Positions 1 through 7,667 of a stretch of DNA of 64,000 bases are shown in pieces (positions within the stretch are counted from its first letter, which is position 1; each line of letters opens with the position of its first letter). The position numbers and the translations under genes are program-made. Under the pieces are notes generated by a model. The model was given only the letters and a program-made list of their open reading frames with translations, did not search any database and was not told where the DNA came from. Location of the stretch: assembly GCF_002355335.1 (NCBI RefSeq), contig NZ_AP014946.1:496001-560000 (forward strand). Direction: 5' to 3'. Origin of the DNA: Variibacter gotjawalensis. GTDB lineage: Bacteria; Pseudomonadota; Alphaproteobacteria; Rhizobiales; Xanthobacteraceae.

Positions 1-903
1 TTCCATCTGCTTCTTGATCGTCGCGGCCTGCGGATGATCGGCTCGGCCCGGATAGATCAAGCGCTTGAGCTTCTTGTGGCCCGCAAGTTTGTCAGCCACG
101 GCGGCCGCGTTCGACGTTTGCTTCTCGACGCGGAGCGGCATCGTCTCCAGCGATTTCAGCATCACCCACGCATTGAACGGCGAGAGCGACGGACCGGTCT
201 GCCGCAGAAACTGATGCACGTTGTCGGTGATGAACTTCTCCGACGCGAGCACGATACCGCCGAGCACGCGGCCTTGTCCGTCGATATGTTTCGTCGCCGA
301 ATAAACGACGCAGTCGGCACCGAGCGCGAGCGGATGCTGATACATCGGCGTCGCGAACACGTTGTCGATAACGAGTGTCGCGCCGCCCGCATGCGCGATC
401 TTCGCGATCTCGGCGATGTCGTAGACTTCGAGCGTCGGGTTCGTCGGCGTCTCCAGGAAGCACGTCTTGGTATTCGGCCGCATCGCATCGCGCCACTGCG
501 CGAGATCGGCACCGTCGACCAAAGTCGACTCGACGCCGAAGCGCGGCAGCAATTCTTCGACGACGTAGCGACACGAGCCGAACAACGCTTTCGCCGCGAC
601 GACGTGATCGCCGGCCTTCACCTGCCCCATCAGCGAGGCGGTCACGGCAGCCATGCCGCTCGCGGTCGCGCGCGCGGCCTCGGCGCCTTCGAACGCGGCC
701 ATGCGCTGCTCGAACATCGAGACGGTCGGGTTGGAGAAGCGCGCATAGATGAAGCCGGGCTCGGAATTGTTGAACCGCGCCTCGCATTGCTCGGCCGTGT
801 CGTAGACGAAGCCCTGGGTGAGGAAGAGGGCTTCGGAATTCTCGCCGAACTGGGAGCGCAAAGTGCCGCCGTGAACGAGGCGCGTTTCCGAACGATAAGC
901 CAT
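1..903 (-). CDS. metZ: O-succinylhomoserine sulfhydrylase (MetZ), 3' end outside the window
   Basis: A PLP enzyme that makes homocysteine from O-succinylhomoserine and sulfide in cytoplasmic methionine synthesis. The first 301 codons are visible and the frame is still open at base 1. The N-terminus (MAYRSETRLVHGG), the substrate-loop residues FIYARFSNPT near residue 51-60, and the PLP-lysine motif SATKH (Lys about 205) are typical of the Cys/Met metabolism PLP family. MetZ is chosen over cystathionine gamma-synthase or beta-lyase because of overall resemblance and because a SAM-II riboswitch precedes it, a leader known for metZ and metA in Rhizobiales. Start ATG at 903-901. Confident on family, fairly confident on the exact enzyme. 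Confidence 0.9.
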   Translation of the reverse strand, partial: MAYRSETRLVHGGTLRSQFGENSEALFLTQGFVYDTAEQCEARFNNSEPGFIYARFSNPTVSMFEQRMAAFEGAEAARATASGMAAVTASLMGQVKAGDHVVAAKALFGSCRYVVEELLPRFGVESTLVDGADLAQWRDAMRPNTKTCFLETPTNPTLEVYDIAEIAKIAHAGGATLVIDNVFATPMYQHPLALGADCVVYSATKHIDGQGRVLGGIVLASEKFITDNVHQFLRQTGPSLSPFNAWVMLKSLETMPLRVEKQTSNAAAVADKLAGHKKLKRLIYPGRADHPQAATIKKQME

Positions 904-936
904 CGGCAATTTCCTTCCCGACTTCCCGAGCCGGGC

Positions 937-965
937 AAATAAAATCCCGGCGTGTTGGCGCCGGG
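937..965 (-). terminator. hairpin plus T-rich tail between the SAM-II riboswitch and metZ
   Basis: On the minus strand CCCGGCG and CGCCGGG form a 7-bp stem with a 6-base loop, followed by ATTTTATTT. It lies between the aptamer and the metZ start, so it is a plausible expression platform acting by attenuation. The tail is not a pure T run and the termination activity is inferred. Confidence 0.55.
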
Positions 966-976
966 TCATCAAAACC

Positions 977-1034
977 CCGGCCCTTTAGCGATTTGTTTTA
1001 AGTGGCTGCAAGCCGGCCGGCTCAAATGACCACG
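977..1034 (-). promoter_or_regulatory. SAM-II riboswitch upstream of metZ
   Basis: Read on the minus strand, the leader has the order GTGG, ATTTG, a GCCGGCCGGC hairpin, CTTGCAGCCAC, CAAAT, CGCTAAAGGG. GTGG pairs with CCAC and ATTTG pairs with CAAAT, and the two pairings interleave, giving the H-type pseudoknot of the SAM-II (metA) motif. The conserved CTTGCAGCCAC and CGCTAAA segments match the class as I know it. S-adenosylmethionine binding should repress metZ. It lies about 75 bases before the metZ start. Confidence 0.93.
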
Positions 1035-1225
1035 GGCAATTTCGTAGCCGCCAGAATCCGCTCCGTCAAGCATTTCGTTCGCTAAAAAGAACGATTTGCA
1101 GGTCTCCCATTCCGTCCGGGCGGACCCGATCGGAAATCTCCGGACAACTCAGGGAGCGGGCCCGGCATTGATTGATCACGGGTTTCGCCCTCTCTAAGAA
1201 GGCTTATGCACCAGGGACCAGCCGC

Positions 1226-2329
1226 GTGAGCCTGAACTTCGCGCCGACCGACGCCGGCATCCTGCCGGACCAGATGATCCACGCGCTTGCCGAAGCGCGG
1301 GCGATCAAAGCCGCGCCGTTCGCCGCCGATCAGGTCCAGCCCGCCAGTCTCGACCTCCGCCTCGGCGATGTCGCTTACCGGATGCGCGCCAGCTTTCTGC
1401 CGCAGCGCGCGACCGTCGCGGAGCGCATCCACGCGCTCAAGCTGCACGAAATATCGCTTGAAGGCGGCGCGGTGCTGGAAACCGGCTGCGTCTATCTCGT
1501 GCCGCTGCAGGAGAGCCTGGCGCTGCCGAAGGATATCGCCGCCTCGACCAACCCGAAAAGCTCGACGGGGCGCATCGACGTTTTCACGCGCGTCATCGCC
1601 GACAACGCCCGCGCTTTCGACCAGATCGAAGCCGGCTATCACGGCCCGCTCTATGCGGAGATTTCGCCGCGCACATTCCCGGTGCTGCTGCGCAAGGGCT
1701 CGCGTCTCTCGCAAATCCGTTTCCGCCGCGGCTCGGCCGCGCTCGATGCGGTGGCGCTCAAGGAATTGCACGCGCGCGAGCGGCTGGTGAACACGGCGGA
1801 CGCCGATCTCACCAACGGCGTCGCGGTGTCGGTCGATCTCTCCGGCTTCACATCCGGTAACAGCAAAATCGTCGGCTACCGCGCCAAGCGCCACACCAGC
1901 GTCATCGACGTCGATCTGCGCGACGGACAATCGGTCGCGGATTTCTGGGAGCCGCTTGAAGCGCACAAATCGCGCGCGCTGATCCTTGATCCGAACGAGT
2001 TCTACATTCTTGCGTCGAAAGAGGCCGTGCAGGTTCCGCCCGGTTACGCCGCCGAGATGGTGCCGTTCGATCCGCTGGTCGGCGAATTCCGTGTGCACTA
2101 TGCGGGCTTCTTCGATCCCGGCTTCGGCCATGCCGGCGCGGGCGGCGGCGGCGCACGCGCGGTTCTCGAAGTGCGCTCGCACGAAGTGCCGTTCATTCTC
2201 GAACACGGGCAGATCGTCGGCCGCCTCGTCTACGAGTCGATGCTAGCCGCGCCATCACGGCTTTATGGGCAAGGCATCGGCTCGAACTATCAGGCGCAGA
2301 GCCTGAAGCTCTCGAAGCATTTTCGGTAG
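1226..2329 (+). CDS. 2'-deoxycytidine 5'-triphosphate deaminase-like, two-domain form
   Basis: About 367 aa, roughly twice the length of a single-domain Dcd. Two halves of the dUTPase/Dcd fold can be seen: an N-terminal half with QPASLDLRLG (cf. QPxSxDLRLG of Dcd) and KSSTGRIDVF, and a C-terminal half with AGFFDPGFG and a closing EHGQIVGRLVYE strand. It would deaminate dCTP to dUTP for dTTP synthesis in the cytoplasm. I prefer the GTG at 1226 (VSLNFAPTDAGILPDQM), because family members begin just before GILPDxMI; an in-frame TTG at 1172 would add 18 residues. It is a single gene followed by a strong inverted repeat. Catalytic residues were not verified. Confidence 0.8.
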   Translation: MSLNFAPTDAGILPDQMIHALAEARAIKAAPFAADQVQPASLDLRLGDVAYRMRASFLPQRATVAERIHALKLHEISLEGGAVLETGCVYLVPLQESLALPKDIAASTNPKSSTGRIDVFTRVIADNARAFDQIEAGYHGPLYAEISPRTFPVLLRKGSRLSQIRFRRGSAALDAVALKELHARERLVNTADADLTNGVAVSVDLSGFTSGNSKIVGYRAKRHTSVIDVDLRDGQSVADFWEPLEAHKSRALILDPNEFYILASKEAVQVPPGYAAEMVPFDPLVGEFRVHYAGFFDPGFGHAGAGGGGARAVLEVRSHEVPFILEHGQIVGRLVYESMLAAPSRLYGQGIGSNYQAQSLKLSKHFR

Positions 2330-2343
2330 AAGGGCAGTCGGGC

Positions 2344-2381
2344 GTAGGCAGTGGGCAGTCGAAACACTGCCTACTGCCTAC
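2344..2381. repeat. inverted GTAGGCAGT repeat forming a 16-bp hairpin between convergent genes
   Basis: Bases 2344-2359 (GTAGGCAGTGGGCAGT) pair with 2366-2381 with one G-T wobble around a CGAAAC loop. The 7-mer GGCAGTA/TACTGCC is repeated in both arms and again at 3214-3321. It covers the stop codon of the minus-strand channel gene and follows the dCTP deaminase gene, so it may act as a two-way transcription end, although it lacks a T tract. Confidence 0.75.
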
Positions 2382-3196
2382 TGCCTACTGCCGCTCGTGA
2401 CTTCTTTCCGCAGCGCCGCGATCTCCTGACGCATCGCGACGAGTTCGCGCATCATCGGACCAGTTTCGTCGTGCAGCATGTCGCGCTCGGCGGCGCGCTC
2501 TTCCTTCTGTTCTTTCTCGTGCTCGGTCTGCATCGCATTGACGATGATGCCGATAAACAGATTGAGGATCGTGAATGTCGTGCCGATGATGAACGGAATG
2601 AAGAACGTCCATGCGTACGGGAATTTCACCATCACGGGTTTGACGACGCCGTCGACCCAGCCTTCCAGCGTCATCACGGCGAACAGCGTGAACAGCGACG
2701 CGCCGAGCGTACCGAACAGCTCCGGAAAGTCTTCGCCGAAGAGGTTCACGGCCATCACGGCGCAGACGTAATAGATGAGCCCGATCAGCAGCACGATCGA
2801 GCCCATGCCGGGCAAAGCCGCTATCAGGCCGCCGACAACCCGCCGCAGCGACGGCACGATCGTGATGAGCCGCATCAGACGCAGCACGCGCAAGGCACGG
2901 AGCACCGTGAATGAGTCGGTCGCCTGCACTGGGATCAGCGTGATGCCGACGACGAGGAAGTCGAAGATGTTCCAGCCATCCTTGAAGAAGGCGAGGCGCT
3001 GGATCGCGATACGCCCGAGCAGCTCGACGACGAACACCGTGATGACGATCCGATCGACGATGTGGAGCAGCCAGCCCCAATTGTCCGTCACGGTTTTCGA
3101 TGTTTCGAGGCCGAGCGTGACGGCGTTGAGAATGATCAACGCCATGATCACACGCTCGGTGATCGGCGACTTGATGATGCGGTGGAGCATGTCCAT
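2378..3196 (-). CDS. voltage-gated cation channel, BacNav/CavMr type (TLEGWVD filter)
   Basis: 272 aa, one-domain six-helix ion channel of the inner membrane working as a homotetramer. S1 contains LILNAVTLGLETS-like sequence, S3 is DGWNIFDFLVVG, and S4 carries four arginines every third residue (about R100, R103, R106, R109). The pore has the filter T-L-E-G-W-V-D at about 176-182, then S6 (LNLFIGIIV), and a charged C-terminal helix of heptad character (about 222-265) like the coiled-coil of NaChBac relatives. Sodium channels of the family usually have TLESW; Gly at this point and Asp three residues on resemble the calcium-selective CavMr. Start: ATG 3196 with AGGAA six bases upstream is preferred to TTG 3211. 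A paralog lies immediately upstream. Confidence 0.9.
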   Translation of the reverse strand: MDMLHRIIKSPITERVIMALIILNAVTLGLETSKTVTDNWGWLLHIVDRIVITVFVVELLGRIAIQRLAFFKDGWNIFDFLVVGITLIPVQATDSFTVLRALRVLRLMRLITIVPSLRRVVGGLIAALPGMGSIVLLIGLIYYVCAVMAVNLFGEDFPELFGTLGASLFTLFAVMTLEGWVDGVVKPVMVKFPYAWTFFIPFIIGTTFTILNLFIGIIVNAMQTEHEKEQKEERAAERDMLHDETGPMMRELVAMRQEIAALRKEVTSGSRQ

Positions 3197-3213
3197 GCGG
3201 GATTCCTGCAAGT

Positions 3214-3321
3214 GGCAGTAGCCAATCGGCAGTAGGCAGTAGCAAAAATCGCGATCGCGTTATCGCGGCGTTTAGCCGCGCTTCCAACTGCCGAAGCCCG
3301 ACTGCCGATTGCCTATTCGGG
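3214..3321. repeat. GGCAGTA/TACTGCC repeat cluster between the two channel genes
   Basis: Copies of GGCAGTA at 3214-3242 (including ATCGGCAGTAGGCAGTA) face copies of ACTGCCGA and ACTGCCGATTGCC at 3287-3321, making an interrupted inverted repeat. The same heptamer forms the hairpin at 2344-2381, so the downstream channel gene is bracketed by this motif. Between the arms lies another self-complementary stretch (CGCGATCGCG). It extends into the last codons of the upstream channel gene. Confidence 0.65.
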
Positions 3322-4119
3322 TTTCGTGACGGCCTTTTTCAGCTCGGCGATCTCCCGCCGCAGCGCCCGCACCTCGGCCAATAGCGGCTCGGTCTCGTCC
3401 TGCACGAGTTCACGCTCGGCTTTGAGCTCCGCCCGCGCAGCCTTCTCGTGCAGCTCCTGCATCGTCGAGACGATGACACCGATGAACAAGTTCAGCACCG
3501 TGAAGGTCGTCGCGATGATGAACGGGATAAAGAACGCCCACGCGTAGGGGTACTTATCCATAATCGGCTTGACGACGCCCTCGACCCAGCCCTCCAACGT
3601 CATGATCGTAAACAACGTGAACAGCGACTTCGGCAGCGAGCCGAATAGCTCCGGGAAATCGTGACCGTAGAGGTTCACGGCCATCACGGCCGAGACGTAG
3701 TAGATCAGCCCGATCAGCAGCGCGATCGACCCCATGCCGGGCAGCGACGCGATCAGCCCGTCGACGACGCGGCGCAATGTCGGCACCGCCGTGATGAGAC
3801 GCAGCACCCGCAGGATGCGCAGCGCGCGCAGCACCGAGAAGGCTTGCGTCGACGGCATCAGCGCAACGCCGACGACGACGAAGTCGAAGATATTCCAGCC
3901 GTCTTTGAAGAACTTTCCGCGCTGGACGATCATCCGCGCCGCGAGTTCCAGCACGAACACCGCCAGGATGACGTTGTCGATGAAATCGAGCGTCGGCCCC
4001 CAGGTCGCGACGATGCGCTTCGAGGTCTCGAGCCCGAACGTCACCGCGTTGAGCACGATCAGCGCCATGATCAGGCGATCCGTGCGCGGATCCTCGACGA
4101 ATTTCTTCAGCCAGGTCAT
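3313..4119 (-). CDS. second voltage-gated cation channel, BacNav/CavMr type (TLEGWVE filter)
   Basis: 268 aa paralog of the channel that follows it on the same strand; by eye the S3-S6 region is about two-thirds identical, and both share FKDGWNIFDF, LPGMGSI, LLIGLIYYV and TLEGWV. S4 arginines fall near R98, R101, R104 and R107. The filter is T-L-E-G-W-V-E (about 174-180), with Glu in place of the Asp of its partner. S6 and a charged C-terminal helix follow. The open frame continues upstream into tRNA-Gly, but family alignment puts the start at ATG 4119 (MTWLKKFVEDP). Tandem duplication is the simplest origin. Same-strand order allows co-transcription and mixed tetramers, which is inference. 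Confidence 0.9.
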   Translation of the reverse strand: MTWLKKFVEDPRTDRLIMALIVLNAVTFGLETSKRIVATWGPTLDFIDNVILAVFVLELAARMIVQRGKFFKDGWNIFDFVVVGVALMPSTQAFSVLRALRILRVLRLITAVPTLRRVVDGLIASLPGMGSIALLIGLIYYVSAVMAVNLYGHDFPELFGSLPKSLFTLFTIMTLEGWVEGVVKPIMDKYPYAWAFFIPFIIATTFTVLNLFIGVIVSTMQELHEKAARAELKAERELVQDETEPLLAEVRALRREIAELKKAVTKPE

Positions 4120-4302
4120 GTTGAAAGCATCATCTTCGGAAAAACCTCTGCCATATCGGCGCGCGGGATTTGCCATGCCGCACCGCATTCCGACAAGCCC
4201 ATCATAGAAGCATTGGGCGGAAGAATGACCGGCGCGTGGCGCAGCCCGGCAACCGCTGGGCGCGTGACATCGGGGCCCGGAACCGGTATCAAATCGCCGA
4301 AC

Positions 4303-4376
4303 GCGGGCGTAGTTCAATGGTAGAACGGCAGCTTCCCAAGCTGCATACGAGGGTTCGATTCCCTTCGCCCGCTCCA
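4303..4376 (+). tRNA. tRNA-Gly (anticodon CCC)
   Basis: Acceptor arm GCGGGCG pairs with CGCCCGC; the D arm is GTTC-loop-GAAC. The anticodon stem GCAGC/GCTGC encloses the loop TTCCCAA, giving anticodon CCC, which reads GGG glycine codons. The T loop is TTCGATT, the discriminator is T, and the CCA end is encoded. It stands alone, 14 bases before the next reading frame. Confidence 0.97.
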
Positions 4377-4390
4377 AACTGGAGGCCGCT

Positions 4391-4877
4391 ATGCTCGCCC
4401 GCGTCGCTGCTTTCGTTTTGCTCGCCGCGCTGACGGCCGCCGAGCCGGCCGCGGCGTTCCAAGAGCGGCACGATCATTGGCATGTCATCGGAAGTTCCAG
4501 CGCCTGCGCGGCCTTCAATCGGCCGCTCGAGGAATGGAATGCCTCGCCTTACGCATCGGTTTCGCTACGCCAGCGCCGCGGCCAGCCCGCAAAGCTACAG
4601 GTGTTCGCTTGGCCGGGCGTCTTCAAAGCCGGCGAGCGAGTCGAAATCCGCGTCGGCCCCAATCTCGGCACCGTGATGACCGGCGACGCCGCCGACACAT
4701 ACCTCGTCGAGGCGAAGGAGCCACTGCCGAAAGAGCTGATCGCCGAGATGAAAAACGACCGCGTCCTGCGCGTGCGTTTGTTCACCGACACCGAAAGCCG
4801 CATTGGCGTTCGATTTCGGTCAGATCGAAAATATTCTGAAATCGCTCGACACCTGCGCGCGCCAATTGCCGGGCTGA
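4391..4877 (+). pseudogene. small exported protein gene broken by a one-base frameshift
   Basis: It begins with GGAGG and ATG 4391 and encodes a clear signal peptide (MLARVAAFVLLAALTAAEP...AAA) and about 110 residues of a beta-rich domain of unknown function. After the residues TDTE near 4800 the original frame turns into Arg-rich nonsense, running to a stop at 4951. The +1 frame reads the natural-looking end LAFDFGQIENILKSLDTCAR, stopping at 4875-4877. One extra base, for example a C in GAAAGCCGC near 4796-4802, would explain it. The C-terminal Cys would match the Cys in the N-terminal SSACAAF, a likely disulfide. Either a recent pseudogene or a sequencing error. I do not recognise the family with certainty. 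Confidence 0.7.
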
Positions 4878-4934
4878 TGTTGCAAACAGCCGGAGATCGA
4901 AGACCTCCGGCTGAAAGCATCTCGTGCCAGCGCA

Positions 4935-5519
4935 TCAGTTCACGACATTGAAAAACAGTTCATAGTGGCCACCGTCGCCGCGCATCTGCGTCGAGACGAC
5001 GGTGGTACCGCCGCGTCGCGCAGCGTTGCGAACATCGACTACCTGCACGTCGATCAAATCGTCCTTATTCGGAATTCCGATCGCGATCGGCCCCGTCAAA
5101 GCCTCCAGCATCGTTTTCTTCAGGCGAGCGACCACCGTTTCGCGCGGAACTTCCAGTCGATTGACGCCGAGAGCGGCCACGAAGTCGGCGTACAACATCC
5201 CATTCAGGCCAGCGCGAACGGCGCCCGGATTGCCATTGTCGTTTTCCATCAACGCGGCAAGGAAGATGACGTGTTCAGGGTTCGGCATCTCGTCGTTCCA
5301 GAAATTCTCCGGCGGGATCAGCGGCGCGCCGCCGGGTCCGGCGAACACCATGCCGGTACGGCCGGTGTCGCCCGAGTCGGTGTTGCCCCAACGGCCGTAA
5401 AGCGTGGTGTTGGCTTTCAGGTTTTCGCGATCGGCTGCAAAGACGAGGACATACGGCTCGTCGGAATCAACTTCGCTGGTGTCGCGATAGCATTTGAAGG
5501 ACTTCATGTAGATTTTCAT
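4935..5519 (-). CDS. hypothetical protein, 194 aa
   Basis: I do not recognise this protein. It starts MKIYMKSFKCYRDTSEVDSD and has an acidic N-terminus, Gly-rich turns (WGNTDSGDTGRTGMVFAGPGG), a stretch PENFWNDEMPNPEHVIFLAA and a C-terminal GGHYELFFNVVN strand. No signal peptide, membrane helix or catalytic motif is evident, so it is probably soluble and cytoplasmic. Similar phrases occur in proteins of unknown role that may form beta-sandwich domains, but that is a guess. It is a lone gene, with its 3' end facing the frameshifted gene and its 5' end facing the haloacid dehalogenase gene. Confidence 0.7.
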   Translation of the reverse strand: MKIYMKSFKCYRDTSEVDSDEPYVLVFAADRENLKANTTLYGRWGNTDSGDTGRTGMVFAGPGGAPLIPPENFWNDEMPNPEHVIFLAALMENDNGNPGAVRAGLNGMLYADFVAALGVNRLEVPRETVVARLKKTMLEALTGPIAIGIPNKDDLIDVQVVDVRNAARRGGTTVVSTQMRGDGGHYELFFNVVN

Positions 5520-5643
5520 GGCTCTGTTTCCTCAGCCGGAAATTCGGCTTCATCTGAGGAAACGGAAACCGCATCGAAATCCGGACACGGCTTGCCTGTC
5601 GCCATCGCGCCTGAGCATGATAGGCCGATAAGGGATGGAAACC

Positions 5644-6342
5644 ATGGTCAAAGCTCTGATTTTCGACGTGTTCGGCACGCTGGTCGATTGGCGTTCTTCG
5701 ATCGCGCGCGAGTCGCGCCTCGTGCTCGAACCGCTCGGCTACAAACTCGATTGGGACGCCTTCGCGGATGCATGGCGCGGGCGCTATCAGCCGACGATGG
5801 AGGAGGTGCGCTCCGGCCGCATTCCGTTCTCCAAGCTCGACACGCTCCACCGCATCAATCTCGATTACATCCTACCGCGCCATGACGTGAAGCCGCTTCC
5901 CGAAGAGACGCTGCGGCATCTCAACAACGCGTGGCACCGGCTCGACGCGTGGCCCGAAGTGCCGGAAGCGCTGCGCCGTCTGCGCAAGAAATTTCTGCTC
6001 GCGCCCTGCTCGAACGGCAACATCGCGCTGATGGCCGATCTCGCGCGCCGCAACGATATCTGGTGGGATGCCATCCTCGGTTCCGACGTCGCACGCGACT
6101 ACAAGCCGAAGCCGATCGTTTATCTCGCCTCGTGCGACGCATTTAATCTCACGCCCGGCGAAGTGATGATGGTCGCGGCGCATTCGAGCGATCTCGCCGC
6201 CGCCGCCGAGCAAGGTCTCAAGACCGGCTTCATCGGCCGCCCGAACGAGCACGGCCCTGGCAAGGGCGAGACGAAGCCCGCGACGAAAGTCGACTACGCG
6301 GGCAGCGATCTCGCCGACCTCGCCACGCAGCTTAGCTGCTGA
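5644..6342 (+). CDS. (S)-2-haloacid dehalogenase-type HAD hydrolase
   Basis: 232 aa cytoplasmic HAD-superfamily enzyme of haloacid dehalogenase type II. The N-terminal motif FDVFGTLVDWRSS carries the nucleophile Asp about residue 8; the Ser/Asn motif is PCSNGN, and KPKPIVYL supplies the motif III lysine. The family displaces halide from 2-haloalkanoic acids by way of an aspartyl ester. True substrates in such genomes are often untested. ATG 5644 is preferred to ATG 5635, because the ribosome site AAGGG at 5630-5634 sits right against 5635 but ten bases from 5644. It precedes the CaiB-type gene by 27 bases on the same strand and may be co-transcribed with it. Confidence 0.85.
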   Translation: MVKALIFDVFGTLVDWRSSIARESRLVLEPLGYKLDWDAFADAWRGRYQPTMEEVRSGRIPFSKLDTLHRINLDYILPRHDVKPLPEETLRHLNNAWHRLDAWPEVPEALRRLRKKFLLAPCSNGNIALMADLARRNDIWWDAILGSDVARDYKPKPIVYLASCDAFNLTPGEVMMVAAHSSDLAAAAEQGLKTGFIGRPNEHGPGKGETKPATKVDYAGSDLADLATQLSC

Positions 6343-6369
6343 ACAAACGTCCACACGAGAAGGCACGTC

Positions 6370-7545
6370 ATGACGTCTCTGCTTCCTCTTTCGCGTTTCA
6401 AGGTTCTCGATCTCACCCGCGTGCGCGCCGGCCCGACCGCCGTGCGCGTGCTTGCCGATTGGGGCGCCGAGGTCATCAAGGTTGAGATGCCGGACGAAGC
6501 CGGCGACATGCTCGGCAGCCGCGACGGGTCGGACTTCCAGAACCTCCACCGCAACAAGCGCGCGATCACGCTGAACCTTAAAGAAGAGGCTGGCCGCGAA
6601 GTCTTCTACGAACTCGCCAAGAATGCAGACGTCGTTGTCGAGAACTACCGCGCCGACGTAAAGCACCGCCTCAAGATCGATTACGAGACGCTGAAGAAGA
6701 TCAACCCGCGCATCGTCTACGGCTCGGTCTCCGGCTTCGGCCAGGATGGGCCGTATGCGAAACGCCCCGGCTTCGACCAAATCGCGCAAGGCATGGGCGG
6801 CATTATGTGGATCACGGGTCTGCCTGAGCAGGGCCCGGTGCGCGCCGGCCTCCCGATCGCCGATCTCGGCGCCGGAATCTTCTGCGCGATGGGCATCCTC
6901 ATCGCGTTGCTCGAGCGTGAGGTCTCCGGACAAGGCCAGTGGGTGCAATCGTCGCTGCTGCAGGCGCAGGTCAACCTGCTCGACTTCCAGGCGACGCGTT
7001 GGCTCATCGACGGCAAGGTGCCGCCGCAGGCCGGCAACGACCACCCGACCTCGATCCCGACCGGCGTGTTCGAGACGAAGGACGGCTTCATCAACATCGC
7101 GGCCGCCGGCAAGATCATGTTCAAGCGCCTCGCCGACGCGATCGGCGCGCCGGAACTCTTCGACAACCCGGATTACAAGGACGATGCATCGCGCTCGGCC
7201 AATCGCCATGCCCTCAACGCTTCGATCGCCGAGAAGACGAAGCACAAAACCAGCGCCGAATGGATCGAGCTGCTCAATGAGGCCGGTGTACCCACAGGGC
7301 CGATTTACAAGATGAACGACGTCTTCGCGGACCCGCAGGTGAAGCATCTCGGCATGGCTGTCGATGTCGAGCACCCGCGGCTCGGCAAACAGACGCTAGT
7401 CAGCCAGGGCATGAAGCTGTCGCGCACGCCGTCGAGCATCCGCTCTGCGACGCCCGAAAAGGGCGAACATACCGACGAGATCTTGTCCGAGATCGGCTAC
7501 GACAAGGCGAAGATCGCGGGCCTGCGTGCGAAGGGGATCGTTTAG
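6370..7545 (+). CDS. CaiB/BaiF family (class III) CoA-transferase
   Basis: 391 aa. The N-terminus LSRFKVLDLTRVRAGPTAVRVLADWGAEVIKVE and the later RADVKHRLKIDYETL and FDQIAQGMGG blocks are typical of family III CoA-transferases, which move CoA between carboxylic acids. The conserved catalytic aspartate should lie in the stretch between GLPIADLGAG and the following helix. Together with the two acyl-CoA dehydrogenase genes downstream it forms a likely catabolic unit that activates an organic acid and then desaturates it. The substrate cannot be told from sequence: formyl-CoA, bile acid and succinyl-type enzymes all look alike at this level. Confidence 0.88.
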   Translation: MTSLLPLSRFKVLDLTRVRAGPTAVRVLADWGAEVIKVEMPDEAGDMLGSRDGSDFQNLHRNKRAITLNLKEEAGREVFYELAKNADVVVENYRADVKHRLKIDYETLKKINPRIVYGSVSGFGQDGPYAKRPGFDQIAQGMGGIMWITGLPEQGPVRAGLPIADLGAGIFCAMGILIALLEREVSGQGQWVQSSLLQAQVNLLDFQATRWLIDGKVPPQAGNDHPTSIPTGVFETKDGFINIAAAGKIMFKRLADAIGAPELFDNPDYKDDASRSANRHALNASIAEKTKHKTSAEWIELLNEAGVPTGPIYKMNDVFADPQVKHLGMAVDVEHPRLGKQTLVSQGMKLSRTPSSIRSATPEKGEHTDEILSEIGYDKAKIAGLRAKGIV

Positions 7546-7667
7546 CGCACCGTCTGTGCCACCCACCGGAACTCCGCCCGCAATTTGCGCATAAGCACAT
7601 GACGTAAAAGCGTTTCGGCTTTCTCTTCGCTGCGCTAGAACAGCCGGAAAGAGATAAGGAAACGCGC

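Noticed and set aside
34..942. 302-codon plus-strand frame opposite metZ
   Set aside because: MetZ on the minus strand has full family motifs and the right leader; this frame has Arg-rich shadow composition and covers part of the riboswitch region.
2332..3321. Short GGCAGTA repeats as a CRISPR array
   Set aside because: Units are only 7-9 bases, both orientations occur, and there are no uniform spacers or cas genes.
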